This document shows positions 1 to 9,400 of a stretch of 64,000 nucleotides of DNA, piece by piece. The position numbers and the translations under genes are program-made. The first letter of the stretch is position 1. Every line of letters starts with the position of its first letter. The notes below the pieces were generated by a model. The model saw only the letters and a program-made list of their open reading frames with translations. It made no database searches and had not been told where the DNA came from. The DNA lies in contig NW_026944383.1 of NCBI RefSeq assembly GCF_033439725.1, positions 7,936,001-8,000,000 of the forward strand, given 5' to 3'. Source of the DNA: Neurospora tetraspora. Lineage: Eukaryota; Ascomycota; Sordariomycetes; Sordariales; Sordariaceae.

Positions 1-3000
1 CAACCACCGTGGCTCGAGAAATCTTGGCTCCGGAGGCTGTTAAGCTTCCTGTTGATGAGGATCTGGATTTACTTCCAGCTCTGCCTGACTCTCCGGCAGT
101 CGAGACTACGCCTTCTTTCTCAGTCCCGGCACCCGAAATTGAAGAGACCTCGAAGGCTATCGAGACACCGCAGACCATTGAAGTCCCGGTTTCTGTCGCT
201 CCAGCTCCCGAGACTGTCTCGCTACCGGTCGATGAGGATCTCGATCTTCTGCCTGCGCTCCCGGACAGTCTTACTACTTCCCCGACAACTGAGACTATGC
301 CATCCCTGCCTTTCGTGGAGGAAGTAGTTGAGGAGACGTCGAAGGCCGTTGAGCGTGAGGTCCCGGTTCCGGAAAACATCAAGCTTCCAGTCGATGAAGA
401 TCTCGATCTCCTCCCCGCTCTACCAGACAGCATCGCTACCTCTCCGACGGTCGAGGCTGCCCCATCTCTACCTGTTCTGGCCCCCGAAGTTGCAGACGCG
501 CCCAAGGAGATACAGGTTACTCCCGAGACCATCACACTGCCGGTTGACGAGGATCTTGATCTCCTGCCCGCACTTCCTGCAAGTGGCAATACTTCCCCAG
601 AGAGAAGCACTTCTCCCATTCTCGAGAAGGCCGCCTCGCCTGTCATTATTCCTGAGCCCGAGACAGTAGCGCTACCTGTTGACGAAGACTTGGACTTGCT
701 TCCCGCGCTTCCTGAAAGCAGTCCGGCGTCACCCACGAAGGAACATGCCTCTCTCGCTACATCGCCGTTTATTGCTCCTGCCGTTGAGAGGGAGATAGAT
801 AACGAGGCTGAGCTTGTTTCGGAAGTTAGCCGTGAATTGGAGGTACCCAAGGAGCCTATGCCTGAGCCGGAGACCATTTCATTGCCGGTTGACGAAGACT
901 TGGACCTTTTGCCCGCTCTCCCGGAGAGTGCTCCTGCTTCGCCTACTAAGGAGCATGCTTCACTTGCTACTTCACCGGTCGCTTCCCCTGCGCTTCTCAA
1001 AGAAATTGAGCCTGAGGCTGTCTCATTACCGGTTGACGAAGATTTGGACCTCCTACCTGCTCTTCCCGAGAGCGGTCCAGCTTCTCCGGCATTGGAGTAT
1101 GTTTCCCGTTCCGCTTCTCCAGTGGCTCACGTGCTCGAGAAGGAGCCTGTTTCTGAGGCTATCTCTGAGACTGTCCGTGAAATTGTCCCTGAGCCCGAGA
1201 ATGTAGCACTTCCTGTGGATCAAGATTTGGATTTACTTCCTGCTCTTCCTGAGAGTGGCCCTGCTTCGCCTACTAAGGAATATGCTTCCCTTGCTACCTC
1301 GCCGGTTATTGAAGCGGTCGTCGAAAAGGATTTTGTCCCGAGTGTCATTTCCGAGGTCGTGCCTGAACTCTTGCCGCTCCCGGTTGATCAAGACTTGGAT
1401 CTTCTTCCGGCCCTGCCTGAGAGTGGGCCTGCCTCACCTACCAAGGAACACGCTTCGCTTGCCACTTCCCCGGTTATTGAAGCAGTCGTTGAGCCCATCA
1501 TCGAAAAGGAGCATGCTGTTGAGACCATTCCTGAGGTTGAGGTTATCCCCGAGCTTCTACCACTTCCGGTAAACGAGGACTTGGACCTCCTCCCAGCCCT
1601 CCCAGCAAGTGCTCCTGCCTCACCTACTAAGGAGCTTGCTTTCCCGGTCTCTTCTCCGGTTGAAATCCCCGAATCTGCTCCCGAGGTTATTCCCGAGGAC
1701 GTTTCAAAGGCCCTCCCACTTGAAGTTGTTCCTGAACTCCTGCCACTCCCGACCGACCAGGATTTAGATCTTCTCCCCGCTCTTCCTGAGAGTGGTCCCA
1801 GCTCCCCTGTGTCAAGGGAGTTTGCAACGCCTGTGGCCCAGCTCAAGGATATTTCAGTCGACAAAGAGATTGACGAGCCATCCAAAGACTCGGAGGACGG
1901 CTTGTCAATCACCATCCCCGAACCCGAGTCCGTGCCGCTTCCAGCTGAGTCTGATGATGGTCTCTGGGCCTTGCCTTCCCTGCCCGAGAGCCGCGCCGGT
2001 TCGGGATACGCTTCACCTGTCACCGCTACTATTCCGAGTGTTCATGAGGTTGAAGAGGTCTCATCACCCGTCAAGGCCATCGAAGAGACTTCCGAGCTAC
2101 CCATCTCCGTCAGCCCCGAGACTGTCCGCCTGCCATCTGACGACGGTCTTTGGGCCATGCCTTCTTTGCCTGAAAGCCGCGAGGGATCAGGATACGCTTC
2201 GCCAGTTGCGGCAATGCCTACTCTGGGTGTTGAGCCGCCCATGCGGGATCTTGACGAGTACTTCCCTGTGCTGGATACCTTGCCTCAACTGCCCGCTGAT
2301 GAGGATCTCGATCTCTTACCTGCTCTACCCGATAGCCCTGCTCTACCCGATAGCCGTAGCGAGTCTCCTGAAATTGCTCAGCCCTCGACGCCGAAGGTTG
2401 AACAAGCCGTCAGCGACCAAATCGACAAGGCTGTCAATATCCCAGCCATTGAGCGCAGTCTCCCAGACCCGGAATCGGTCTCTTTGCCTGTGGATGAAGA
2501 TCTTGAGCTCCTACCTGAGCTTCCGGAGAGTAGGAACGAGTCGCCTGAGCCGCAACCTGAGACTATCCCAGTTGTTATTCATGAGCAATCTGAAGAGGAG
2601 AAGGAGCGGGATTTGTCCAAGTTGCCAGCTCTGCCTGTTGATGAGGATTTGGATGTCTTGCCCGCGCTGCCTGAGAGCAGAAATGATTCTCCTGAGCCCG
2701 AGCCTTCTTCATTGCCCAAGGCTGTTTCTCCAGAGCTTCTACCTCTTCCCACTGACGAAGACTTGGATCTTCTTCCTGAACTGCCGGAGAGCCGGGGCAG
2801 TACTCCCGACCAAGAGTCTGCATTGCCTGTCGTTGCACCACGATCTCCGGTTGTTGAGGAAGCTGTCAAGGATGTCACCCAAGTCCCTGGTGCCGAAGAG
2901 GACCTCTCGCAGTTGCCGGCTCTGCCCTTCGACGAAGATCTGGATATCCTTCCTGCCTTGCCAGACTCCCCTGCAGTTGACAACTTCCCTGAAGAGGAGG

Positions 3001-6000
3001 CCACCCAGGCCAGCCAGCTACTCGAGGAGGTGTTCACACAGCCTGCTTGGGAAGAGACGCAACCCACTCAACTGTCCGACATGGTCGAGGAAGACTACGC
3101 AGTTCCCGCCGTCAAGGTTGACGAGGTGTCCAAAGATCTCTCTGACTTACCAGCACTTCCTGAAAGCAGAAGCGGCACGCCGCTCTCTGACTTACCAGCA
3201 CTTCCAGAGAGCCGGTCGAGCAGCCGTTCTGAGGACATGGAGACGGCTCCTAGTCTCGAGGACCCCTCGGAACTCCCGCCACTGCCAGAAAGCAGGGAAG
3301 ATTCTCCTGAACCAAAGTCGCCGTTGCCTGTTCTTGATGCCCAGCCAGCTCCGGAGTCACTTGCCAAGCAGATTGCGCCTGGTCAACCATGGAATGACGG
3401 CGAAAGTCAAGGTACGGAAAACACGGTTAATAAAAATTTGAACAAAGCTGACATTGGTTCTACAGAAGAAGCCATGCCTACCTCTAACGATATTATCGTA
3501 GGCCACGTCCGCCGCGACTCTTCCGAAGCCGCCCACCCAGGTGACATCTACGAAAAGCCATCCTCCCATAACCAAGCCAAGTCCCCCATGCTTATCGGCA
3601 ACAATGACCCCAACGAGATTGACTACAAGCTAGCTGAGACCATCTACGAGGACATGTGCGAGGACGACGCTTCTACGGTGGCTGCATCAGACGCTCCCAG
3701 CTTTTTGTCCGGCGCAAATGCGGAACAGAAGGAGCAGATTGCTAAAGCCCTAGCGGGTGACTCCGAGGCTACTTCTAGCTTGAGCCCGGAGAGCTCCTTC
3801 AGGGTGTTGCAGTATCTGAAGAAGAGGGATGCGGCGATGAAGCAGGGACAAGTGTATGAGGAGCCTGACGAGGTTGTGCCTGGACCTTCGTCGCAGTATG
3901 AGGACGATGACGAGGTTGTGCCTGGACCTTCGTCGCAGTATGAGGACGAAGAGGAGCAAATTCCACAGGAGATTGAGGATGCGCTCGAATCTACTGAAGA
4001 GGTACAGTTTGTGATGTCTACGAGTTCGGTGCTGCAGATTGCTAACCAATTGTCTCAGCAGAGCAAGAAGGCCAAGGGAGTATCGTTCGTGTCCCCAGAG
4101 GCTTCCGAATCTGAGCCTACTCCTACCGAGAAGCCCAACGTTCTCGAAGACGCACCTGCCGATGAAGACATCACATCTGACCAAAGCACCCCTCGCCAAG
4201 AGCTCAGGATCGGCATTCCAGGCCCAAGCTCCAGGGTAGCCAACCTCGAAGCGGTCAACGATGAGCTCGAGAATATTCCTGATACCGAAGCCCAAAAAGA
4301 AGAAGCTTCCAAGGCTTCGACCGACAAAGACAATCACACCGAGTCTCCATCGAGTCAGGAGTCCAGCGGTGAACCCCAGCTCGCCAATGCCAATCAAGAA
4401 GGCTCCATCCTCGGAGGCGGTCTCGTCGCTGAGCCTGAGCGTCAGCGGCCAATGAGAGTATCCAGCCCCGACGACCAGTGGGGCACTCTTGGTGACCTGG
4501 ACGACTTGGATGACGAAGATGACGATGTCAGCGAATACTCACCCGGCGGTACATTAATGAAGAGGCACTCGCTGACTAGATTGCCGACGTTCCCTGGTGT
4601 CACGGCTTTCTTGGGCAGGAACTTGAGTAGGAGCAATTCGGGGCCGAGTCCGTCGGATGTGCCGGTGCAGGACGAGAGGGATTATTATTCTAGTGATGAA
4701 AGGGAGATGTTGGGTGATGAGCAGCAGGATTTGTTAGGGGATGAGTTGGAGAAGCGGTTGGAGGAGATGAAGATGGATGAGGAGGATGAGGATGAGAAGA
4801 CTGATGAGAAGACTGAGGATGTTGAGGGTGCTGATGAGTCGCAGACCGTGCCCGAACCGGAGATAACCTCTGAGGAACCAACGGAGACTGCCAGTCAGGA
4901 CGAGGATGCGAATGCGACAATTGCCGTTGAGCGCGAACCGGAGACAGAGACCCCCACGACCAAACACGACGAGGCCACCACTGCCGATGGAAAGCAAACG
5001 GCTACAAACGGATTGGATGAAGACGGCTCTGTGACACCCACTCCGCAACAGCATGTCTCTGATGACCACCAAGGCGTCCAGACTGCCCCATGTGAGAGCG
5101 GCAACACCACTGAATTGCCGACAAGTGGTGCTGAGCAGCCAATCAACACTCAAACGGAGACTCCCAAGGATATGCAACCTGCAGAAAATCCCGTTCCCGT
5201 TCCTGTTGAGGGTGAATCCCAGACCGATGATAAAGACAAGCCTGAGGAGCCAAAGACAGACGATCAAGCAGCTACAGCATCGCCAGATCTAGCCTCGCCG
5301 ACATCAGAGACACTCACGCCTAGACTGCTGAGACTGTCAACTGCCAAGAAGGAAAAGATCAAGGCCGGCAAGATGTCCAACCCAGCGTCACCTACCACGG
5401 GCGCAGGCTGGGGCATTGCCAGCCCTCCCAGTATGAGCTTAGACAAGGCCCTCGAAGCCGCTGACCCGTTCGCAGATGGAGAGTTCGAACGGCGCATGAG
5501 AACTGTCAGTGCGAACAGAGAAGCTGAGCGCTCAGCCAAGATCGCCGAGAAGGAAAAGCTCGAACGGGCGCTCTTTTTGCAACGCAGGTCTACCTTTGAC
5601 GGTCGCAATTCACCGACATCTTCGCATACCAGTGTTCTTGGCTCGACTTCTTCAGTGGGCGCAGATGCTGGTTCAAACGCAGAGGAGAGACCGGCTTGGG
5701 CGCTCAAGAGGGCAAGCACAGATAGGGCTGAGAAGAAGAAGAAGCTGGCTGCTGAGAAAAAGAGGAGCAAGAAGTCTGATTGGCCAGATGCCTGGCCGGA
5801 GGACTTTGATGAAGAGGCTACGATGCCACAGGAGCCCGGGCATCCGAGCATGTGGCCCGAGTTGCACGGGAGAGCGTCGCCGAGCCCGATTAGAGGCCGA
5901 AGTGGTTACAGGACGCCGACGCCGCTTGGGCAGTACATCGAGGTGGGTGAAAGTGGACAGACTGGTGATGATTTTGCTGACCGTGTTGGTGTTTTACAGG

Positions 6001-6074
6001 AGACTGATCGAGATCCGAATCGCAAGTTATTCGCGGGGGGGAAGACAGTGGGTCCAGGTATGTTTATTGGTTAA
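1..6074 (+). CDS. lah-1: Leashin LAH-1, C-terminal part (5' end outside window)
   Basis: Large low-complexity protein open from the window edge (codons start at base 3) to TAA at 6072. The N-terminal two thirds carry about 18 copies of a motif LPVDEDLDLLPALPES spaced 30-75 residues apart, then a D/E-, S- and P-rich stretch, a K/E-rich helical part (about 5500-5600) and a basic cluster near 5720-5780. This matches the repetitive Woronin-body tether leashin (also annotated 'involucrin repeat protein'); in Neurospora LAH-1 binds the Woronin body through WSC at its N terminus and the cell cortex through its C terminus (established knowledge). A 54-nt intron is predicted at 3412-3465 (GTACGG donor, GCTGAC branch, CTACAG acceptor); it is a multiple of three without a stop. 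A strong donor CAG/GTATGT at 6058 lies five codons before the stop, so the last residues are uncertain. Its neighbour lah-2 supports the identity. The start lies outside the window. Confidence 0.82.
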   Translation, partial: TTVAREILAPEAVKLPVDEDLDLLPALPDSPAVETTPSFSVPAPEIEETSKAIETPQTIEVPVSVAPAPETVSLPVDEDLDLLPALPDSLTTSPTTETMPSLPFVEEVVEETSKAVEREVPVPENIKLPVDEDLDLLPALPDSIATSPTVEAAPSLPVLAPEVADAPKEIQVTPETITLPVDEDLDLLPALPASGNTSPERSTSPILEKAASPVIIPEPETVALPVDEDLDLLPALPESSPASPTKEHASLATSPFIAPAVEREIDNEAELVSEVSRELEVPKEPMPEPETISLPVDEDLDLLPALPESAPASPTKEHASLATSPVASPALLKEIEPEAVSLPVDEDLDLLPALPESGPASPALEYVSRSASPVAHVLEKEPVSEAISETVREIVPEPENVALPVDQDLDLLPALPESGPASPTKEYASLATSPVIEAVVEKDFVPSVISEVVPELLPLPVDQDLDLLPALPESGPASPTKEHASLATSPVIEAVVEPIIEKEHAVETIPEVEVIPELLPLPVNEDLDLLPALPASAPASPTKELAFPVSSPVEIPESAPEVIPEDVSKALPLEVVPELLPLPTDQDLDLLPALPESGPSSPVSREFATPVAQLKDISVDKEIDEPSKDSEDGLSITIPEPESVPLPAESDDGLWALPSLPESRAGSGYASPVTATIPSVHEVEEVSSPVKAIEETSELPISVSPETVRLPSDDGLWAMPSLPESREGSGYASPVAAMPTLGVEPPMRDLDEYFPVLDTLPQLPADEDLDLLPALPDSPALPDSRSESPEIAQPSTPKVEQAVSDQIDKAVNIPAIERSLPDPESVSLPVDEDLELLPELPESRNESPEPQPETIPVVIHEQSEEEKERDLSKLPALPVDEDLDVLPALPESRNDSPEPEPSSLPKAVSPELLPLPTDEDLDLLPELPESRGSTPDQESALPVVAPRSPVVEEAVKDVTQVPGAEEDLSQLPALPFDEDLDILPALPDSPAVDNFPEEEATQASQLLEEVFTQPAWEETQPTQLSDMVEEDYAVPAVKVDEVSKDLSDLPALPESRSGTPLSDLPALPESRSSSRSEDMETAPSLEDPSELPPLPESREDSPEPKSPLPVLDAQPAPESLAKQIAPGQPWNDGESQGTENTVNKNLNKADIGSTEEAMPTSNDIIVGHVRRDSSEAAHPGDIYEKPSSHNQAKSPMLIGNNDPNEIDYKLAETIYEDMCEDDASTVAASDAPSFLSGANAEQKEQIAKALAGDSEATSSLSPESSFRVLQYLKKRDAAMKQGQVYEEPDEVVPGPSSQYEDDDEVVPGPSSQYEDEEEQIPQEIEDALESTEEVQFVMSTSSVLQIANQLSQQSKKAKGVSFVSPEASESEPTPTEKPNVLEDAPADEDITSDQSTPRQELRIGIPGPSSRVANLEAVNDELENIPDTEAQKEEASKASTDKDNHTESPSSQESSGEPQLANANQEGSILGGGLVAEPERQRPMRVSSPDDQWGTLGDLDDLDDEDDDVSEYSPGGTLMKRHSLTRLPTFPGVTAFLGRNLSRSNSGPSPSDVPVQDERDYYSSDEREMLGDEQQDLLGDELEKRLEEMKMDEEDEDEKTDEKTEDVEGADESQTVPEPEITSEEPTETASQDEDANATIAVEREPETETPTTKHDEATTADGKQTATNGLDEDGSVTPTPQQHVSDDHQGVQTAPCESGNTTELPTSGAEQPINTQTETPKDMQPAENPVPVPVEGESQTDDKDKPEEPKTDDQAATASPDLASPTSETLTPRLLRLSTAKKEKIKAGKMSNPASPTTGAGWGIASPPSMSLDKALEAADPFADGEFERRMRTVSANREAERSAKIAEKEKLERALFLQRRSTFDGRNSPTSSHTSVLGSTSSVGADAGSNAEERPAWALKRASTDRAEKKKKLAAEKKRSKKSDWPDAWPEDFDEEATMPQEPGHPSMWPELHGRASPSPIRGRSGYRTPTPLGQYIEVGESGQTGDDFADRVGVLQETDRDPNRKLFAGGKTVGPGMFIG
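40..3330 (+). repeat. Protein-level tandem repeat, LPVDEDLDLLPALPES type
   Basis: About 18 recognisable copies of the motif [LP]xD[EQ]DLDLLPALP[ED]S, usually followed by an S/P-rich tail ending SP. Two variant copies near 1935 and 2125 read DDGLW(A)xPSLPESR with GSGYASP behind. Shortened copies (LPALPESR) end the block near 3150-3300. The copies are alike in protein but differ at many synonymous positions, so the repeat is old and kept at the protein level. It probably forms an extended acidic spacer or a row of binding sites; the function is inference. Confidence 0.85.
3867..3947 (+). repeat. Perfect 39-nt direct duplication (period 42 nt) in lah-1
   Basis: The 39-nt segment at 3867-3905, encoding DEVVPGPSSQYED, is repeated without change at 3909-3947 after one extra codon. 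Unlike the diverged motif copies elsewhere in the gene the two units are identical, so this is a recent in-frame slippage duplication. Confidence 0.9.
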
Positions 6075-6470
6075 ATAACTTTGAACTTTGTGAGCAAGGG
6101 GGTGCCTGCAAATCTGGGAGCGGAACGGTGTTCAAGCCCATCCATGTCGAACATGTGGATGGGGTACGGGATGGAGCAGACATGGGGGAGATGGGCGGGG
6201 CTGGAAGCTCCTGTAGCTCCCCCTCAGCTCTCCCCTGGGCCTTTCGTACCGTCACCGCCGCGTTCCTGAACATCCATTCACAGGCTATCCCTATCCTGGT
6301 TGATACTCCTGGGGACTGCTCACTCTCACTTGAACTTTCTTCACTTTCAGGAGAAACAACATCTCAAGATCTCTCAAGCACACTTACTACCGCTAGTACC
6401 TACATACGCTGGATCAGCAACTAATATCTTGATATCTTTACCAGACTCATCACGTTCACGATACAACAAC
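6058..6470 (+). promoter_or_regulatory. lah-1 / lah-2 junction: lah-1 3' end, lah-2 promoter and leader, possible linking intron
   Basis: Only 396 bp separate the lah-1 stop (6074) from the lah-2 ATG (6471), and this stretch must hold lah-1 3' processing and the lah-2 promoter. It starts with a donor CAG/GTATGT at 6058. Three acceptors can be seen: 6283 (TTCACAG), 6350 (CACTTTCAG) and 6444 (ATCTTTACCAG, with ACTAAT 20 nt before it). With the first two, lah-1 would end in a different short tail; with the third the frame runs straight into the lah-2 ATG. See findings. Confidence 0.55.
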
Positions 6471-9400
6471 ATGTCTGATCCCTTCACTACCGACGGTGGA
6501 CCTAAGGATATTCCTCCCCCTGAACCCATCCCTGAGGTGCCTTCGAAGCCCATTCCTGATGTTGGCTCCGACACTGCTACTCCCTTCTCGGAAACCAACA
6601 AGGAGCTTGGTGGTACTATCAAGGCCTCTGGCAAGAAGGGCCGCAAGAGAAGAAGCTCGTCTCTTGCTGTCGCTACCGATAAGGAAGAGGACGCCGATGC
6701 CAACAACTCCGAGGCCGAACAAGGTGACTTGGACACTCAACCCTCCGGCAGTGCGCCCGGCAACAAGTCCAAGAAGAACAGAAGAGGACGGAAGGGCAAG
6801 GGCAAAGCAACGGATTCCTCCCCTGCCGCTAATGCTGAGGACGCCGAGGGCCAGGAGGCCTCGGATGGTGATGAGGAGCCCTCTTCTGGCAATGCGCAAG
6901 ACGCCAATGCTGGCGCTGCCGGCGATGCGTCAGGCAAGAAGAAGAGGAAGAAGAACAAGAAGAAGGGATCCCAGGCTTCTTCCGGTCTTATGAGCCCGCC
7001 TCTGGAGCCGAACCCTGAGGTTGCCCAGCTCACAGCTCAGCTTGCTCAGCTAACCGATCTGGTTCAGCAACTGGTTGTCGACAAGACCAGAAGTGCCTCG
7101 GCGGACCCGGCGACTCAAGGTCGCAGCAGGCAAAGCTCTGGCGTTACTAAGAGTAACCCAAAGATTCGCAGGACATCCTCCGGAGGTGGTGGCGATGGCG
7201 AGGCTCTCTACGACAGCGACGGCTCAATCCACGACGAAGACGAAGAACCCGATGACGACGCCGAGACGGCAGCAGCGGACGAGACGACCAAGGCGAAGCG
7301 CTTCATGGGCGTGCCTTACCGACGCGGCAGCAAGTCCAAGTCAGACAAGGGCGAAAAGGGCGACAAGGCCAAAGACAAGCATCAACAACAAGTAGGCGAA
7401 GATCCAACCTCTGAGCTCGAACATGCAGTCCTCAAGACTACTCCAAGGGAGGAAGATGAGACTGGCGACTCCCCCCAAATTCGTGACGTTACCGCAGCTG
7501 ACAACGAACGCACTCAACAAGAGCTCTTCGCAATCGACAACGTCAACGTCATCAAAAATGAATCTCGGGATTCCGAAGCTGGGGTTGAATTCGCTCTTGG
7601 GCAGCAAATCGTCATCGGGCCCCAAGGAGATGAGCACGCAGACGAGCAGCCCGGAGCCGAGCCCGCGGAACAGCTTCAGCAAGGACGGGGAGGAGGAAGT
7701 CCCGGCCGAGGACAGACCGCCGGACCCGTCGAAGTATCCGCCGTCAGCCAGCAAGCCGGTCAAGAGCAAGGTGCGCCGAGCGATGAGCGGCTTGTCGAGG
7801 ACGAGGGGCGCGCCCAGTCTGGAACAGATCCCCGAGACGGAGTTCGAGGACTCGGATCTGGAGGACGGAGCGACGTCGCCCCAGCCGAAACCGGGGATGC
7901 TGAATCGCGCCATGACGGGCATGAGTCTGGACAAGCTGGATTTCAGGAAGCCGAGGTCGGCGTCGGCGGGAGGGGAGACGGATCGCAGACCCGCGACGGC
8001 GACGGACGCGGAGTCGATCAATCAGGATACTGCATCGATTACGCAACCGAAAGCGTCGGCTATGATGAAGAGGGCGTTTTCGGGGATGATTCCGGGAGCG
8101 TCGAAGCCAGGAGCCAGCTTGGATCAGTCCGAGACGGAGTCGATTTCCTCAGTCAGGCCGAGCATGATGAAGAGAGCCATGACGGGAATGATTCCGGGAG
8201 CGTCGAAGCCAAGGTCGAGCATGGACTCAACGGCAGAGCACTCGGGCGAGCGCAAGATGAGCATGGGCTCGGCGTTCAAGAACTTCAGCATGGGCGGCAA
8301 GTCACGGGAACCGTCGAGGACACGGGAGCCGATCAGTCGGGGACCGAGCATCGATCTGGGTCCGCGGGAGACGGACAGCGCGGAAATCAGTCCGAACGAG
8401 AGCCCAGCGTTGAGACCGGAAGTGTCGCCGGATCCGCACCCACAGCCGAAGCCGGGAATGATGAAGCGCGCATTGACGGGCATGAATCCAGCCGCCTCAC
8501 GACCGGATATGGGGGAGCGCCGCGAATCGGAGCCGGTACTCGAAAAGGAGAAGCACAAGACTCTCGACCGGCTGACGTTCGGTATGATGTCAAGGTCTCA
8601 CTCGACATCAACGGGCATGGGTACGCAGACTCCGGAGTCGGGGTTCAACAGCGCCGAACAGGACCTACTGGAGCCATCGAGACCGGGATCTGGGTCGGGG
8701 TCTGGATCAAGCTCGATCCATCACCACCAGCAGCAGCAATCATCGGAAAAGAGCAAGACCAACAAGACGATGAAGATGCTGGGCTTGGGCGCCTTCACGA
8801 AGAAGGACAAGAACCCGGAGTTGGTCGAGACGCCGCCGGAGGTGAGCAGGCCCGGTTCGTCCGGGTCGCATCAGACCACGGCCGCCAAGCCCAGCCGGTT
8901 GGATCGGACGATCTCCGGGATGAGTCTGAGCAGGCCAAGGAAGTTAAGCCAAGAGACCCCTCCCCTGGACGCGGACTCGAGACCGGGGACTGGATCGTCA
9001 ATGCAGCCGCCACAGCAGCCGCAGTTCCCGGTGAGACCGGACCCCAGCCCGGCGCCCAAGTCGAGAATGGCCAGCTTCAACAAGGTCATGACGCTGGGGC
9101 TGATCAAGGACAAGTCCGACAAGACTCCTACGCCCAGTCACCACGAACCGGAGACAGTGACGCAGACGCCCATGGAATCGTCAGCCAGCGCGCACTCGAA
9201 CGGGTCGAGGCCGACGAGCTGGAACAGCAATCAGTTCCCCGAGAACCCGGTACTAGAGGGCAAGCCGAGCAAGCCGCAGACGAGGATGGGAAGAGCGATG
9301 TCAGCTTTGAGCATTCCGACAAGCAGGAGCAGTGTATCCCAGGAGAGACCGGCAAGCTCGTACCCGGAGACAACAACCAGTACCAACTTGACGGAACCGA

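Noticed and set aside
1792-3441. 549-codon open frame overlapping lah-1
   Set aside because: Shadow in another frame; the LPALPES repeat of the main frame repeats at protein level with synonymous changes.
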